From: Desulfarculaceae bacterium
Lineage (GTDB): Bacteria > Desulfobacterota > Desulfarculia > Desulfarculales > Desulfarculaceae
Reading direction: 5' to 3'
Assembly (NCBI GenBank): GCA_020444545.1
Contig: JAHLKT010000003.1
Coordinates: forward strand, 659,170 to 723,169
Length of the DNA: 64,000 nucleotides
Positions 45,421 to 54,375 of this stretch are shown here, piece after piece. The notes beneath the pieces were generated by a model. It was not told the origin of the DNA and made no database searches. It worked only from the letters and a program-made list of their open reading frames with translations. How positions within the stretch are numbered: position 1 is the stretch's first letter; each line of letters starts with the position of its first letter. The position numbers and the translations under genes were made by a program.

Positions 45421-46036
45421 TGAAAAATTCCTCGGCCTGTTCCGGGTAATCGGTACAAAGCATGACCTGGCCGCTCCCGGCTATTTCCCTGAGGGTCTCC
45501 CAAAAGGGCAGATGCTCCCGGCGGTGCAGCTCGGGTGAGACCAGGCACACCGACTTGCCGTGGTCCAGATGTTCGTTGATCATGCCAGGGGTGACCCATT
45601 CACCGTAAAACTGGTCCAGCCACACCCCCTGGGCATGGCCGTACAAGACCGCCTCCCGTTCGATTTCGCTCTGCCGGGTATAGAAGCACATCCCCGCATC
45701 CAGATAAGGCAGGGCGTCGGGTATGGCCAGGTCGAAGACAAAGTAGTGGTCCACCCCATGGCGCGCCAAGGCGTCCTTGAGCAGGTTGTGCAGGCCGCAG
45801 CTCTTGATGTTGACCGCCAGGAACGATCCCGCCCCCATGGCGGCATAGGCCTCCAGATAGGGTTCCAGCCGGGGGCAGGAGGCGTCGGGCAAGTCGTGGG
45901 ATACCAACAGGTCGCCCGCCAGGTCCCGGATATCGAACTCCACCCCGTAGCCCTGGGCCAGGGCGCTTTTAAAAGCGGCCAGGGTGTTTTTTTCGGCAGG
46001 CTCGGTCCACAGGCCGCGGTGGGCGATTATATGCAT
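45413..46036 (-). CDS. Glycerophosphodiester phosphodiesterase-like protein
   Basis: 207 residues, shorter than usual GDPDs (about 240-300). The N-terminus IIAHRGLWTEPAEKNTLAAF has the HRG and the EN-type motif (here EKNT), then VEFDIRDLAGDLLVSHD carries the metal-binding E-x-D and the catalytic H-D pair. LAVNIKSCGL corresponds to the next conserved strand. GDPDs split phosphodiesters such as glycerophosphocholine in a TIM barrel. There is no signal peptide, so it acts in the cytoplasm. Overlap of 8 bp with the HAD/nucleotidyltransferase gene and the context suggest a substrate linked to the polysaccharide pathway. Members of this short group in capsule loci are uncharacterised as far as I know. 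Confidence 0.78.
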   Translation of the reverse strand: MHIIAHRGLWTEPAEKNTLAAFKSALAQGYGVEFDIRDLAGDLLVSHDLPDASCPRLEPYLEAYAAMGAGSFLAVNIKSCGLHNLLKDALARHGVDHYFVFDLAIPDALPYLDAGMCFYTRQSEIEREAVLYGHAQGVWLDQFYGEWVTPGMINEHLDHGKSVCLVSPELHRREHLPFWETLREIAGSGQVMLCTDYPEQAEEFFND

Positions 46037-46181
46037 CGACGATTAGCTCCTGAGCCACGATTTCCCTGCGACCACCGGGTCACATTTGGGGAGCGCCTTG
46101 GGCCGGGCAGGCCGCTTGCGCTCCCTCTATCTCTCCCCACGACGGCCGCGGTTGCTCCCATCAAGCAGGGCGGGCGGGCAA

Positions 46182-48089
46182 TCAATTAAATTTACAGGGG
46201 GTGTATTCCCTTACCACTTCCCGGAGCAGCGCTTTGATCTCTTCGCGGTCGTAGTGCAGGGCGGCTTCGTGCAGCTTGGCAATGAAACCATTCAGGCTCT
46301 CGCGGTATCCAGCCTGATCCCCACAGCAGTTTTCATTAATATCGGGGATCAATATCATGATCTTTTTGTGTTCAGTGTTCAATACGTGGTCATCGTCGGC
46401 GATCAACTCTTCGTTGATCTTTTCCCCCTCGCGCAACCCGGTTATAACAATGTCAATATCCTCGTAGGGCTCCTTGCCCGAGAGGCGGATCAAGTCCTTG
46501 GCCATCTCCAGGATGTTGACCGGGGTGCCCATCTCCAGAACGAAAATCTCTCCACCCGAACCAAGGGCGCCCGCTTGCAAAATAAGCCGGCTGGCTTCGG
46601 GTATGGTCATGAAGTAGCGCGTGGCCTCGGGGTGAGTGACGGTTATGGGGCCACCGTCCCGGATCTGCTGCCGGAAGTGGGGCACCACCGACCCCGACGA
46701 GCCCACCACATTTCCAAAGCGCACGGCCATGAACTTGGTCCCCCCGCCGTTTAAGGACAGGGCGATCATCTCGCTGACCCGCTTGCATGCGCCCATTACA
46801 TTGGTGGGACGCACCGCCTTGTCGGAGGAGACCACCACGAAGCGCTCCACCCCGTGGGCCACGGCTGCGTCCATCAGAATTTTACTGCCGACTATGTTGT
46901 TGATGACGCCCGCCCAAGGCGACTCTTCCACCAAGGGGACATGTTTGTAGGCCGCCGCATGGAAGACGATCTTGGGGGCGTGGTCTATCAACACCTTTTC
47001 CATAAGCACTTTGTCTTGGATCTGCCCCAAAACACAAGTGACTGACATACCATTTGAGTGTTTTTTCAGCTCCGAGTCGATGCGGAACAGGTTGAACTCG
47101 CTGTGGTCGAGGATCAGCAGATGTTTGGGATGGAACTTCACTATCTGACGGCACAACTCAGAGCCGATGGAGCCACCGGCACCGGTGATCAGGATGCTGT
47201 TGTCTTTTATATAGTCACTGATGGAGGCCTCATCCAGCTCCACCGGTGACCTCCCCAACAAATCCTCGTAGTTGACATCGCGCAGGTCCTGGACGCTGAT
47301 GGAGCCGTCTATGAGCTTTTCGTAACCCGGCAGGGTTTTATAGGGGAGACCAGTTTCCTCGCAAAGCTTAACCACTCTGCGGATTTGGGTGGCCGAGGCA
47401 GAAGGCATGGTGAGAAAAATCTGTTTCACCCGACACTTGGCGACGACATCCTTTAGGTGCTTGGTATTGCCTAACACCGGAACCCCGTGCAGCGACATCC
47501 CCTTTTTGCGGGGATCGTCATCCAAGAAACCCACAGAGTTTATATTGAGGTTTGGATTGTTTTCTATCTCCCTTATAAGTGCCTCGCCAGAGGAACCAGC
47601 CCCAACAAGCAGAGTGTTCAGCCCTTCACTGGGCTGACTTTTTAACCCAAGGGCCCGCTTAAAAGTCACCTTTACTCCAGAATTCCGATTGGCGTAATAT
47701 ATCCTGATTACGACTCGTAATCCTGCCGTGAACAAAAAACAAAGTACCGAGTCTATAAGGAATATTGATCGGGAAAGCCCTTCAAAACGGTTAAACAAAA
47801 GCAAGGCAACGATAATAATAAGCGAGGCAGATATATTGGCCCTAAGCAAGTTTTGCAGATCGCGAATGCCTGTGTAGCGCCACATCCCACGATAAAGGCC
47901 AAACCAATAAAATACGAATATTTTAAATGGAACGAGAAAAAGAATTCCCAGCAAAAGGTTATGAACCTCTTTGAGCGGTACGACCAATTCAAAGCGCAAC
48001 AGATAGGACAGAATCTGAGCCAACGCGATGCTGGCGCAGTCGGCCGTAAGCACGAATAGGCGGCTTATCCTGTATGGGCCGTTGGCCAT
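46182..48089 (-). CDS. CapD/WbpM-type nucleotide-sugar 4,6-dehydratase (membrane-bound)
   Basis: 635 residues. About four membrane helices in the first 150 residues (RLFVLTADCASIALAQILSYLLRF split at the second helix) are followed by a CoA-binding-like domain (LLVGAGSSGEALIREI) and a SDR domain with ITGAGGSIGSELCRQI near residue 300, YKHVPLVEE and SSDKAVRPTNVMGACKR. This is the FlaA1/WbpM/CapD layout; such enzymes remove water from UDP-GlcNAc to form UDP-4-keto-6-deoxy sugars such as UDP-QuiNAc precursors. The full two-domain length fits WbpM. It heads the minus-strand group, after a 146-bp gap, with a long upstream non-coding region. Confidence 0.92.
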   Translation of the reverse strand: MANGPYRISRLFVLTADCASIALAQILSYLLRFELVVPLKEVHNLLLGILFLVPFKIFVFYWFGLYRGMWRYTGIRDLQNLLRANISASLIIIVALLLFNRFEGLSRSIFLIDSVLCFLFTAGLRVVIRIYYANRNSGVKVTFKRALGLKSQPSEGLNTLLVGAGSSGEALIREIENNPNLNINSVGFLDDDPRKKGMSLHGVPVLGNTKHLKDVVAKCRVKQIFLTMPSASATQIRRVVKLCEETGLPYKTLPGYEKLIDGSISVQDLRDVNYEDLLGRSPVELDEASISDYIKDNSILITGAGGSIGSELCRQIVKFHPKHLLILDHSEFNLFRIDSELKKHSNGMSVTCVLGQIQDKVLMEKVLIDHAPKIVFHAAAYKHVPLVEESPWAGVINNIVGSKILMDAAVAHGVERFVVVSSDKAVRPTNVMGACKRVSEMIALSLNGGGTKFMAVRFGNVVGSSGSVVPHFRQQIRDGGPITVTHPEATRYFMTIPEASRLILQAGALGSGGEIFVLEMGTPVNILEMAKDLIRLSGKEPYEDIDIVITGLREGEKINEELIADDDHVLNTEHKKIMILIPDINENCCGDQAGYRESLNGFIAKLHEAALHYDREEIKALLREVVREYTPCKFN

Positions 48090-48703
48090 TATATCGCTCG
48101 CTCTTTATAGATATAGCGGGACGATACTGCGAAATTAATTAACATCATCCAAGCCTTTAGTAGCGTGTCCAGTTGAAGTCATGGGTTGCGGCCATAATGG
48201 TCATTCGGCCCTTCTATTTTGCTAGACAAAATCTGCTTCAAACAAATATATTTCCCATCAAACAATTAAAATTATTGGCCAAAATAAAATGCTAAGTTAA
48301 GACATTTCAGCATGCGATCCCACCCGAGTCAAGGAGTTTTGAATAGCCCGGCATTGTGACCCAAATCGTTGCAATTGCGCCATTCACCTGTTCTCTTACA
48401 CCCCGCTTCAAAATGGTAACCCGCGTCTGTAGTTTGTCTGGCCGTCCTTCTTTTGACACTAGCCCCTTGCGAGCAGACCCACTTCGTCCCCAAGGGCGCA
48501 GGCCCGGGCTTTGCAAGCAATCCCCCACGGTTGGCAAATAATGGGCAGGCGGATGGCACCGTCGGGTAGCGCCGGCAAGGCTCCCAAGGAAAGCCGGGAA
48601 CTCGGAAGGGCGCAAGGAAAGAGCTATCTGCCTGGGCGGCAGCCACCGTACATGGCCGCCGGGACGGCCCGGACCAGCAACCTCCGTTGCTCACGCACGG
48701 TTT
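48090..48703. other. 614-bp non-coding region upstream of the CapD-type gene
   Basis: No gene supported: frames of up to 121 codons occur but have no ribosome-binding site, domain or codon bias. The right half (48300-48703) is GC-rich with several short inverted segments; the left half is AT-rich and must contain the CapD promoter. I looked for a JUMPstart/ops element and a c-di-GMP riboswitch and found neither. A leader RNA cannot be excluded. Confidence 0.35.
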
Positions 48704-49828
48704 TCAACTGGTTGCGGACCGACCTAAAAAATCTCGCACCAAAGTGGTGATTTTGTCAAGATGCCTATCATTTAGCCCGCAATGCATAGGTAGGCTCAAA
48801 ATCTCCTGGTTGAGCTTTTCGGCAACCGGCAGGCTCTGACCATCCAGGCGGTATTGGGTGTGCAGATGCCCCGCCGGGTAGGAGACTCCGGTCTCCACCC
48901 CGTTTTCGCGCAGATGGGCGGCCAGCTCGGCCCGGCGGCCATGCAGCACCCTTATGGTGTAGATGAACGGGGCCACCGAGGCATAGTCCATCTTGAGCAG
49001 GGCCAGGCCTTCCAGGCCCGCCAAGGCCTCATCGTAGCGCTTCGCCACCTCCCGGCGGCGGGCCACGAACTCATCGGCCTTGGCCAGTTGCACCAGGCCC
49101 ATGGCCGCGTTGAGGTTGCTCATGTGATAGCGCCAGCCCTGGGTCACCACGTCGTAGGCCGAAGCGCCCGGCACTCCGGTGGCCCCGCCCCGCTCCATAC
49201 CCAGGGCGCGCTTTAGGCGCACCAACCGGGCCACCTCCGCATCGCGGCAAACCACGGCCCCGCCCTCGCCGCAGGTGATGTTCTTGAGCGAGTCGAAGCT
49301 GAAGCAGGCCGCCTCGCCGGTGGTGCCCACCTTGCGGCCCTGATACTCGCTGCCAAAGGCATGAGCGGCATCCTCCACCACTCTAAGACCTCTTTCAGCC
49401 GCCCAGACATAAAGAGCATCCAAATCGCCGGGGTTGCCAGCATAGAGCACCGGCATCACCGCCTTGGTGCGTGGCGTGATCCGCCGCCCCGCATCCTCTA
49501 AATCCAGCAGGAGATCGGATTCTCTGACATCGCAGGCCACCGGCGTGGCGCCCGTGGCCCCAATGGCCTGAAAGCTGGCCACAAAGGTAAGGCTCGGAAC
49601 CAGCACCTCGTCGCCCGGCCCGATGCCCATCGCCTCCAGGGCTAGTTGCAGGGCTGCGGTACCCGAGCTTACGCACACCACCTGATAGGCGGGGTCCCCC
49701 AGGAAATTCTGGAGCGCCTGCTCGAATTCCAACACCTTGACGCCGTGGCCAAAGTAGGCCAGCTCCATGGCCTCGGCGATGGCGTCGAGCTCGGCCTGGC
49801 CGGTGACGGGTTGGGAAACCCGGATCAT
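48704..49828 (-). CDS. DegT/DnrJ/EryC1-type PLP aminotransferase
   Basis: 374 residues. VSSGTAALQLALEAMGIGPGDEVLVPSLTF, VVEDAAHAFGSEYQGRKVG and FSFDSLKNITCGEGGAVV carry the family signatures; Lys182 in the last block binds PLP. These enzymes aminate a keto nucleotide sugar. It is the last gene of the rmlDABC operon and follows the GT2/dehydrogenase fusion after 38 bp. dTDP-4-keto-6-deoxyglucose from RmlB, or the UDP-4-keto sugar from the CapD-type enzyme, are reasonable substrates. It is clearly different from the DegT gene at 33509. Confidence 0.9.
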   Translation of the reverse strand: MIRVSQPVTGQAELDAIAEAMELAYFGHGVKVLEFEQALQNFLGDPAYQVVCVSSGTAALQLALEAMGIGPGDEVLVPSLTFVASFQAIGATGATPVACDVRESDLLLDLEDAGRRITPRTKAVMPVLYAGNPGDLDALYVWAAERGLRVVEDAAHAFGSEYQGRKVGTTGEAACFSFDSLKNITCGEGGAVVCRDAEVARLVRLKRALGMERGGATGVPGASAYDVVTQGWRYHMSNLNAAMGLVQLAKADEFVARRREVAKRYDEALAGLEGLALLKMDYASVAPFIYTIRVLHGRRAELAAHLRENGVETGVSYPAGHLHTQYRLDGQSLPVAEKLNQEILSLPMHCGLNDRHLDKITTLVRDFLGRSATS

Positions 49829-49866
49829 GCGTGTCTCTCCTTGTCCAAGGCTTACCGCCTCGGTGA

Positions 49867-51777
49867 TTATTCCTGGTTCACCGCCAGAACGGTCTTGAGG
49901 TTCTTGTGCTCCTGAAAGTCCTTCCAGGCCTGCTGGAAATTCTCCAGGCGGTAGTCCTGGCCGAAAAAAGGCTCGGTGTGCAGCTCGGGCAGGGCGGCCA
50001 ATGCCTCGGCGAAGTTGGCCGCGTCGCTGCCCAGGGAGCCTACGATGGTCTTTTCGTAGGCCACGATGTTCTCGAAGTCCACCTCCACCCGCGAGTAGGG
50101 CAGCCCGATGAGCAGCAGACAGGCCCCGGCCTTGCTGTGGCTCAGGATGCCGCGCAGGGCCTGCACCGAGCCCGTGGCCTCCACGACGGCGTCAAAGTCC
50201 CTGAGGCCTTCCAAGGACTCCGAAGCGCTCAGGCCGCACTGGCCGGCCAGCTCCCGACGCCGGGCGTCGCGGTCCAGGATGGTCACCGCATAGCCCCGCT
50301 GCTGGAGCAGCTGGCCGCAGAGGTTACCGATGGGCCCCGCGCCCACCACCGCCACCCGCGCCCCGGGCGTCGCCCCCCGCCAGGAGGCCCCCAGCCGGGT
50401 GATGCCCCGGATGGCCACCGCCGTGGGCTCCACCAGCACCGCCGTGCGCAGGTCCAGTTCCGGCGGGATGCGGTGCAGGAAGCGGGCCGGGGTGATCAGG
50501 TATTGGCTGTAGCCGCCGTTCAGGCCCATCACCCCCAGCTCCTGGCGCTGGGCGCAGTTGGCATGGTTGCCCTGGCGGCAGTCCGGACACCGGCCGCAGC
50601 TCTGGATGCACTCCACCACCACCCAGTCGCCCACCCAGGCCTGGTCCACGTTGTCGCCGACCTCCACCACCTCACCGCTCATCTCGTGGCCCGGCACGAT
50701 GGGGTACTTGGCCGTGCCGTGCTTGTAGTAGCCCAGCTCGCCGGAGAGCATCTCCAGGTCCGTGCCGCACACGCCCTCGTAGGCCACCCGTATGCGCGCC
50801 TCGCCCGGGCGCAGGGAGGGTAGCTCCAGCTCCACCAGCTCGGCCCGGTGGGGTCCTTTTATCTGCACCGCCCGGCAGCGGCTCTCGAAGTAATAGGCCC
50901 GCTTTTTCTCGGCCAGCTCGCGCACCGCCTTGGCGTCCCACAGGCCGTGCACCGTGCCCCGCAGCTTGTGATAGCGGAAGCGGCAGATCTCCGTGAGCCG
51001 GCGGGCACTGGGCTCCTTCTTGGCCGCATGGGCCAGGTCGCCGCAGAGCCAGGCCAGCTCGCGGGCACACTCGGAGGGCACCCGCCGCCGCCCGCTCACC
51101 CCTAGATGCTTGGCGGCCACCGCCTCGCGGTAAAAGCGCCGCCGCACCTGGGGCCAGGTTTCCTCGTGGATGTGCTGCAGCGCGGCCGAGGGTTCGTAGA
51201 CCACCGACCAGCCCTGCTCCACCCAATGCTTGGCCCAGGCGATGTCCTCCAGGCCGGGCAGCGCCTCGTCAAAGGGCATTTGCTCCCACAGCTCGCGGCG
51301 CACCGCGCTGTTGGCGTTGTTGGCGAAGCAGCCGTTGGCCAGGGGATCCTTGGGGTGGGGCCCGAAAGTCCGCTCGAAGTCCAGAAGCTCGCTAAGCTTG
51401 GAGGCCTGGTGTCCCACCTGGCGGCCGTAGGTCATGGCCACTTTGTCGCGGCGCAAGGGAGCCACCAAATTGCCCAGCCAGTTCTCGTCCACCGGCAGGG
51501 TGTGGGCCGAGGCGATGGCGATGAGAGAGCCCCGCGCCGCCCGGATGCCCGCGTTTAGCGAGTAGCCGAAGGTGAAGTCCCAGCTTTTGATGCGCACCAG
51601 GTTGGCCCCGTGGGCCCGTGCGATCTCCCGGGTGCGGTCAAAGGAGCCCGAGTCCACCACGATCACCTCGAAGTCGCGGTAGGCCTGGCCGGCCAACGAC
51701 TCCAGGAGCGGCCCCAAATGGCGCTCCTCGTTGAAGGTCCTGATGACCAGCGAGGTCTCGGGTAGGGAATCAGGCAT
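49867..51777 (-). CDS. Fusion: GT2 glycosyltransferase plus zinc alcohol dehydrogenase (MDR)
   Basis: 636 residues in one uninterrupted frame. Residues about 1-240 are a GT-A family 2 transferase (TSLVIRTFNEERHLGPLLESL, FEVIVVDSGSFDRT, GYSLNAGIRAARG, then GLEDIAWAKHW with the ED of the family). From about 300 a medium-chain dehydrogenase follows: GVCGTD, VPGHEMSGEVVEVG, the structural zinc cluster CGRCPDCRQGNHANC and the Rossmann motif VAVVGAGPIGNLCG. All expected Cys/His ligands are present. The first half should add a sugar; the second should oxidise or reduce an alcohol. I know of no common protein with this pair. It lies between rmlC and the DegT gene in the rml operon. Confidence 0.88.
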   Translation of the reverse strand: MPDSLPETSLVIRTFNEERHLGPLLESLAGQAYRDFEVIVVDSGSFDRTREIARAHGANLVRIKSWDFTFGYSLNAGIRAARGSLIAIASAHTLPVDENWLGNLVAPLRRDKVAMTYGRQVGHQASKLSELLDFERTFGPHPKDPLANGCFANNANSAVRRELWEQMPFDEALPGLEDIAWAKHWVEQGWSVVYEPSAALQHIHEETWPQVRRRFYREAVAAKHLGVSGRRRVPSECARELAWLCGDLAHAAKKEPSARRLTEICRFRYHKLRGTVHGLWDAKAVRELAEKKRAYYFESRCRAVQIKGPHRAELVELELPSLRPGEARIRVAYEGVCGTDLEMLSGELGYYKHGTAKYPIVPGHEMSGEVVEVGDNVDQAWVGDWVVVECIQSCGRCPDCRQGNHANCAQRQELGVMGLNGGYSQYLITPARFLHRIPPELDLRTAVLVEPTAVAIRGITRLGASWRGATPGARVAVVGAGPIGNLCGQLLQQRGYAVTILDRDARRRELAGQCGLSASESLEGLRDFDAVVEATGSVQALRGILSHSKAGACLLLIGLPYSRVEVDFENIVAYEKTIVGSLGSDAANFAEALAALPELHTEPFFGQDYRLENFQQAWKDFQEHKNLKTVLAVNQE

Positions 51778-51925
51778 CTTGGCTAGGGCTCTCCGGCAGC
51801 GTCCGGCAAACGCGGATCATGCAAAAGTCTCCTTAGTCACCCCAGGCAGAGAACATACAGCGGGAAGGCCCGGGCCCTCAAGACCTATCCGGGCGTTTCG
51901 CGGCCCGGAGCGGGGCAAGGCGCGG

Positions 51926-52387
51926 CTAGCCGTCGCGGTCGCTCCAATCCCATGGGATGGCCGGGTCGTGGGGGTCGCGGCGGAACTCGTCGGGGTCGCG
52001 GTGATCGTAGGTGTGGGTCACGGTGTTGATGATGATCGCCTCCTCTTGGCTGATGCACTTCCAGCCGTGATAAAGCCCCGGCGCGATCTTCACCAGCATG
52101 GGGTTGTGGGTGCCGATGAAGAGCTCGTTGGTTCGGCCCCGGCTGGGCGAGTCCTCCCGGTCGTCGTACACCCCCAGGCGGATCATACCCACCGCGCAGA
52201 AGATGTGGTCGTACTGCTTGCGGTGCAGGTGCCAGGCCTTGACGATGCTGGGACGGGTGGTGGTCATGTAGACCTGGCCGAAGCCCTGAAATATCTCGTC
52301 GTCGGCCCTAAGTATCTCCACTAGGCGGCCCCGGCCGTCGGGGATCACCTTGAGGGGCTTGACTTCCACCCCGTGCAATAGCTCCAT
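51926..52387 (-). CDS. rmlC: dTDP-4-dehydrorhamnose 3,5-epimerase family protein
   Basis: 153 residues, a little shorter than classical RmlC (about 180). VKAWHLHRKQYDHIFCAVG has the histidine-rich strand of the RmlC cupin, and GLYHGWKCISQEEAIIINTVTHTYDH followed by PDEFRRDPHD-type residues (split at TYDH) corresponds to the substrate-binding C-terminus. It lies 31 bp after rmlB and completes the dTDP-L-rhamnose set rmlA-D. Since the protein belongs to a short subgroup, a related sugar epimerase (3- or 5-specific) cannot be ruled out. Confidence 0.8.
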   Translation of the reverse strand: MELLHGVEVKPLKVIPDGRGRLVEILRADDEIFQGFGQVYMTTTRPSIVKAWHLHRKQYDHIFCAVGMIRLGVYDDREDSPSRGRTNELFIGTHNPMLVKIAPGLYHGWKCISQEEAIIINTVTHTYDHRDPDEFRRDPHDPAIPWDWSDRDG

Positions 52388-52417
52388 GTCCGTCCTCTCC
52401 CCGATGCGGCGCGGCCC

Positions 52418-53482
52418 TCAGGCCAGGCCCAGCCGATGGCCTTGGTAGTTGCTTTTGAGGATGTTTTCCCACCAGGCGCGGTTGTCCAGATACCAACGCA
52501 CCGTTTGCGCCAGGCCCTTCTCGAAGACCACCTCCGGCCGCCAGCCCAGCTCCCGCCCGGCCTTGGTGATGTCCAGGGCGTAGCGCTGGTCGTGCCCCGG
52601 CCGGTCAGGCACATAGGTTATCAGCGCCTCGCAAGGCCCGGTGCCCTGCCCGGCCAGCTCCTGGTCCAAACGGCGGCAGAGCTGCTCCACCAGCTCCCGG
52701 TTGCTCAGCTCCGTGCCGCCCCCCAGGTTGTAGGCCTGGCCGGGACGCCCATGCTTGAGGGCCGCGAGCAGCCCCTGGACGTGATCCCGCACGTGCAGCC
52801 AATCGCGCACATTGTCGCCCCGACCGTAGATGGGCAGGGATTCGCCGCGCACCGCCTTGATGATCATCAGAGGGATCAGCTTTTCCGGGAACTGGCGAGG
52901 GCCGTAGTTGTTTGAGGCGTGGCAGGTGACCACTGGCAAACCGTGGGTGCGCTGCCAGGCCCGGGCCAGCAGGTCCGAGGAGGCCTTGCTGGCCGAGTAG
53001 GGCGAGTTGGGCCGGTAGGGGCTTTCCTCGCTGAAAAGGCCGTCCGGCCCCAGGGAGCCGTACACCTCGTCGGTGGATACATGCAGGAAACGGAAGACCT
53101 CGGCCTCGCCGCCCTCCAGGCCGCGCCAATAATCCAAGGCCGTTTCCAACAGCACATGGGTGCCGATGATGTTGGTCTGGATGAAGCCGGCCGCGTCATC
53201 TATGGAACGGTCCACGTGAGACTCGGCGGCCAGGTGCATGATCGCGCTTGGCCGAAACTCGGCCAAGAGCCGCGCCACCAAGGGGCGGTCGCGGATGTCG
53301 CCGTGCTGAAAGGCGTAGTTGGGCCGCCGCTCGAAACCGGCCAGGGCCTCGAGGTTGGCCGCGTAGGTCAGCTTGTCCAGATTCAGCACCCGCGCGCCGG
53401 GCCGCTCCAGAAGCGCCTCCACCAGGGCGGAGCCGATGAAGCCCGCCCCGCCGGTGACCAATATTCGCTCTTCGCGGGGCAT
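52418..53482 (-). CDS. rmlB: dTDP-glucose 4,6-dehydratase
   Basis: 354 residues from ATG 53482 (a TTG at 53488 is in frame). ILVTGGAGFIGSALVEALL binds NAD; HLAAESHVDRSIDDAAGFIQTN, FLHVSTDEVYGSLG and YSASKASSDLL (catalytic YxxxK with the T-D-E triad) are textbook RmlB. It converts dTDP-glucose to dTDP-4-keto-6-deoxyglucose in the cytoplasm. It starts two bases after the rmlA stop, so translation is coupled. GC-rich. Confidence 0.95.
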   Translation of the reverse strand: MPREERILVTGGAGFIGSALVEALLERPGARVLNLDKLTYAANLEALAGFERRPNYAFQHGDIRDRPLVARLLAEFRPSAIMHLAAESHVDRSIDDAAGFIQTNIIGTHVLLETALDYWRGLEGGEAEVFRFLHVSTDEVYGSLGPDGLFSEESPYRPNSPYSASKASSDLLARAWQRTHGLPVVTCHASNNYGPRQFPEKLIPLMIIKAVRGESLPIYGRGDNVRDWLHVRDHVQGLLAALKHGRPGQAYNLGGGTELSNRELVEQLCRRLDQELAGQGTGPCEALITYVPDRPGHDQRYALDITKAGRELGWRPEVVFEKGLAQTVRWYLDNRAWWENILKSNYQGHRLGLA

Positions 53483-53484
53483 CG

Positions 53485-54375
53485 TCAATCCAGGACCACA
53501 GGCGGGCCGGCCTCGATCAGGTCCAGCACATACTTATAATATGGAATGTCCGCCTGGCTCTGCAGCCGCTCCCGAAGCTCCTCGCGCCCCACCAGTTGCA
53601 GGTTGTAGGCGATCTCCTCCAGGCAGGCGATCTTCACTCCCTGGCGGCGCTCGATGGTGCCCACGAAGGAGGAAGCCTGCAACAAGGCCTCCGGGGTGCC
53701 GGTGTCCAGCCAGGCATAGCCCCGCCCCATCTTGACGCTGTTGAGCCGCCCGGCCTTTATGAAATGGTTGATCACCTCGGTGATCTCCATCTCGCCGCGG
53801 GGTGACTTTTCCACCTTGGCGGCCACCTCGCACACCTCGGAAGCGAAGAAGTACAGGCCGGTAACCGCCCAGCGGGAAGGGGGCGCGGCCGGCTTTTCTA
53901 CCACCGAGGTCACGCTCTCGTCCTCGCCGAACTCCGCCACGCCGTAACGGCCGGGGTCGGAGACCTGGTACAGGTAGATGGTGGAGAGCTCCTCGCGCTC
54001 GGTGGCCCGGCGCAGCAGGCTGGTGAAGCCGTGGCCGAAGAAAAGGTTGTCGCCCAGGGTGAGTGCCGCCGGAGCGCCGTCCAGGAAGTCGCGGCCCAGC
54101 ACAAAGGCCTGGGCCAGCCCCTCGGGCGCGGCCTGGGTGGCGTAGGAGAGGCGCAGCCCCCACTGAGAGCCGTCGCCCAGCAGGGCGCGGTAGGCCTCCT
54201 GGTCGTGGGGGGTGGTGATGATCAATATCTCGGTGATGCCCGCCAGCATCAGGGTGGAAATGGGATAGTAGATCATGGGCTTGTCGTAGACCACCAGGAG
54301 CTGCTTGCTCACCGCCCTGGTGGCCGGATACAGCCTGGTTCCCGACCCCCCCGCCAAGATGATGCCTTTATGCAT
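53485..54375 (-). CDS. rmlA: Glucose-1-phosphate thymidylyltransferase
   Basis: 296 residues from ATG 54375 (MHKGIILAGG). The frame is open to 54516, but the upstream residues are non-native. ILAGGSGTRLYPATRAVSKQLL is the full pyrophosphorylase motif, LGDNLFFGHGF contains the metal-binding Asp, and VVEKPAAPPSRWAVTGLYFF and GYAWLDTGTPEALLQAS complete the RmlA pattern. It forms dTDP-glucose from dTTP and glucose-1-phosphate. Its start overlaps the rmlD end by 8 bp. Confidence 0.95.
   Translation of the reverse strand: MHKGIILAGGSGTRLYPATRAVSKQLLVVYDKPMIYYPISTLMLAGITEILIITTPHDQEAYRALLGDGSQWGLRLSYATQAAPEGLAQAFVLGRDFLDGAPAALTLGDNLFFGHGFTSLLRRATEREELSTIYLYQVSDPGRYGVAEFGEDESVTSVVEKPAAPPSRWAVTGLYFFASEVCEVAAKVEKSPRGEMEITEVINHFIKAGRLNSVKMGRGYAWLDTGTPEALLQASSFVGTIERRQGVKIACLEEIAYNLQLVGREELRERLQSQADIPYYKYVLDLIEAGPPVVLD

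Noticed and set aside
48300..48703. JUMPstart/ops element or c-di-GMP riboswitch
   Set aside because: No ops core (GGCGGTAGC) in the right place and no match to the conserved riboswitch loops on either strand.
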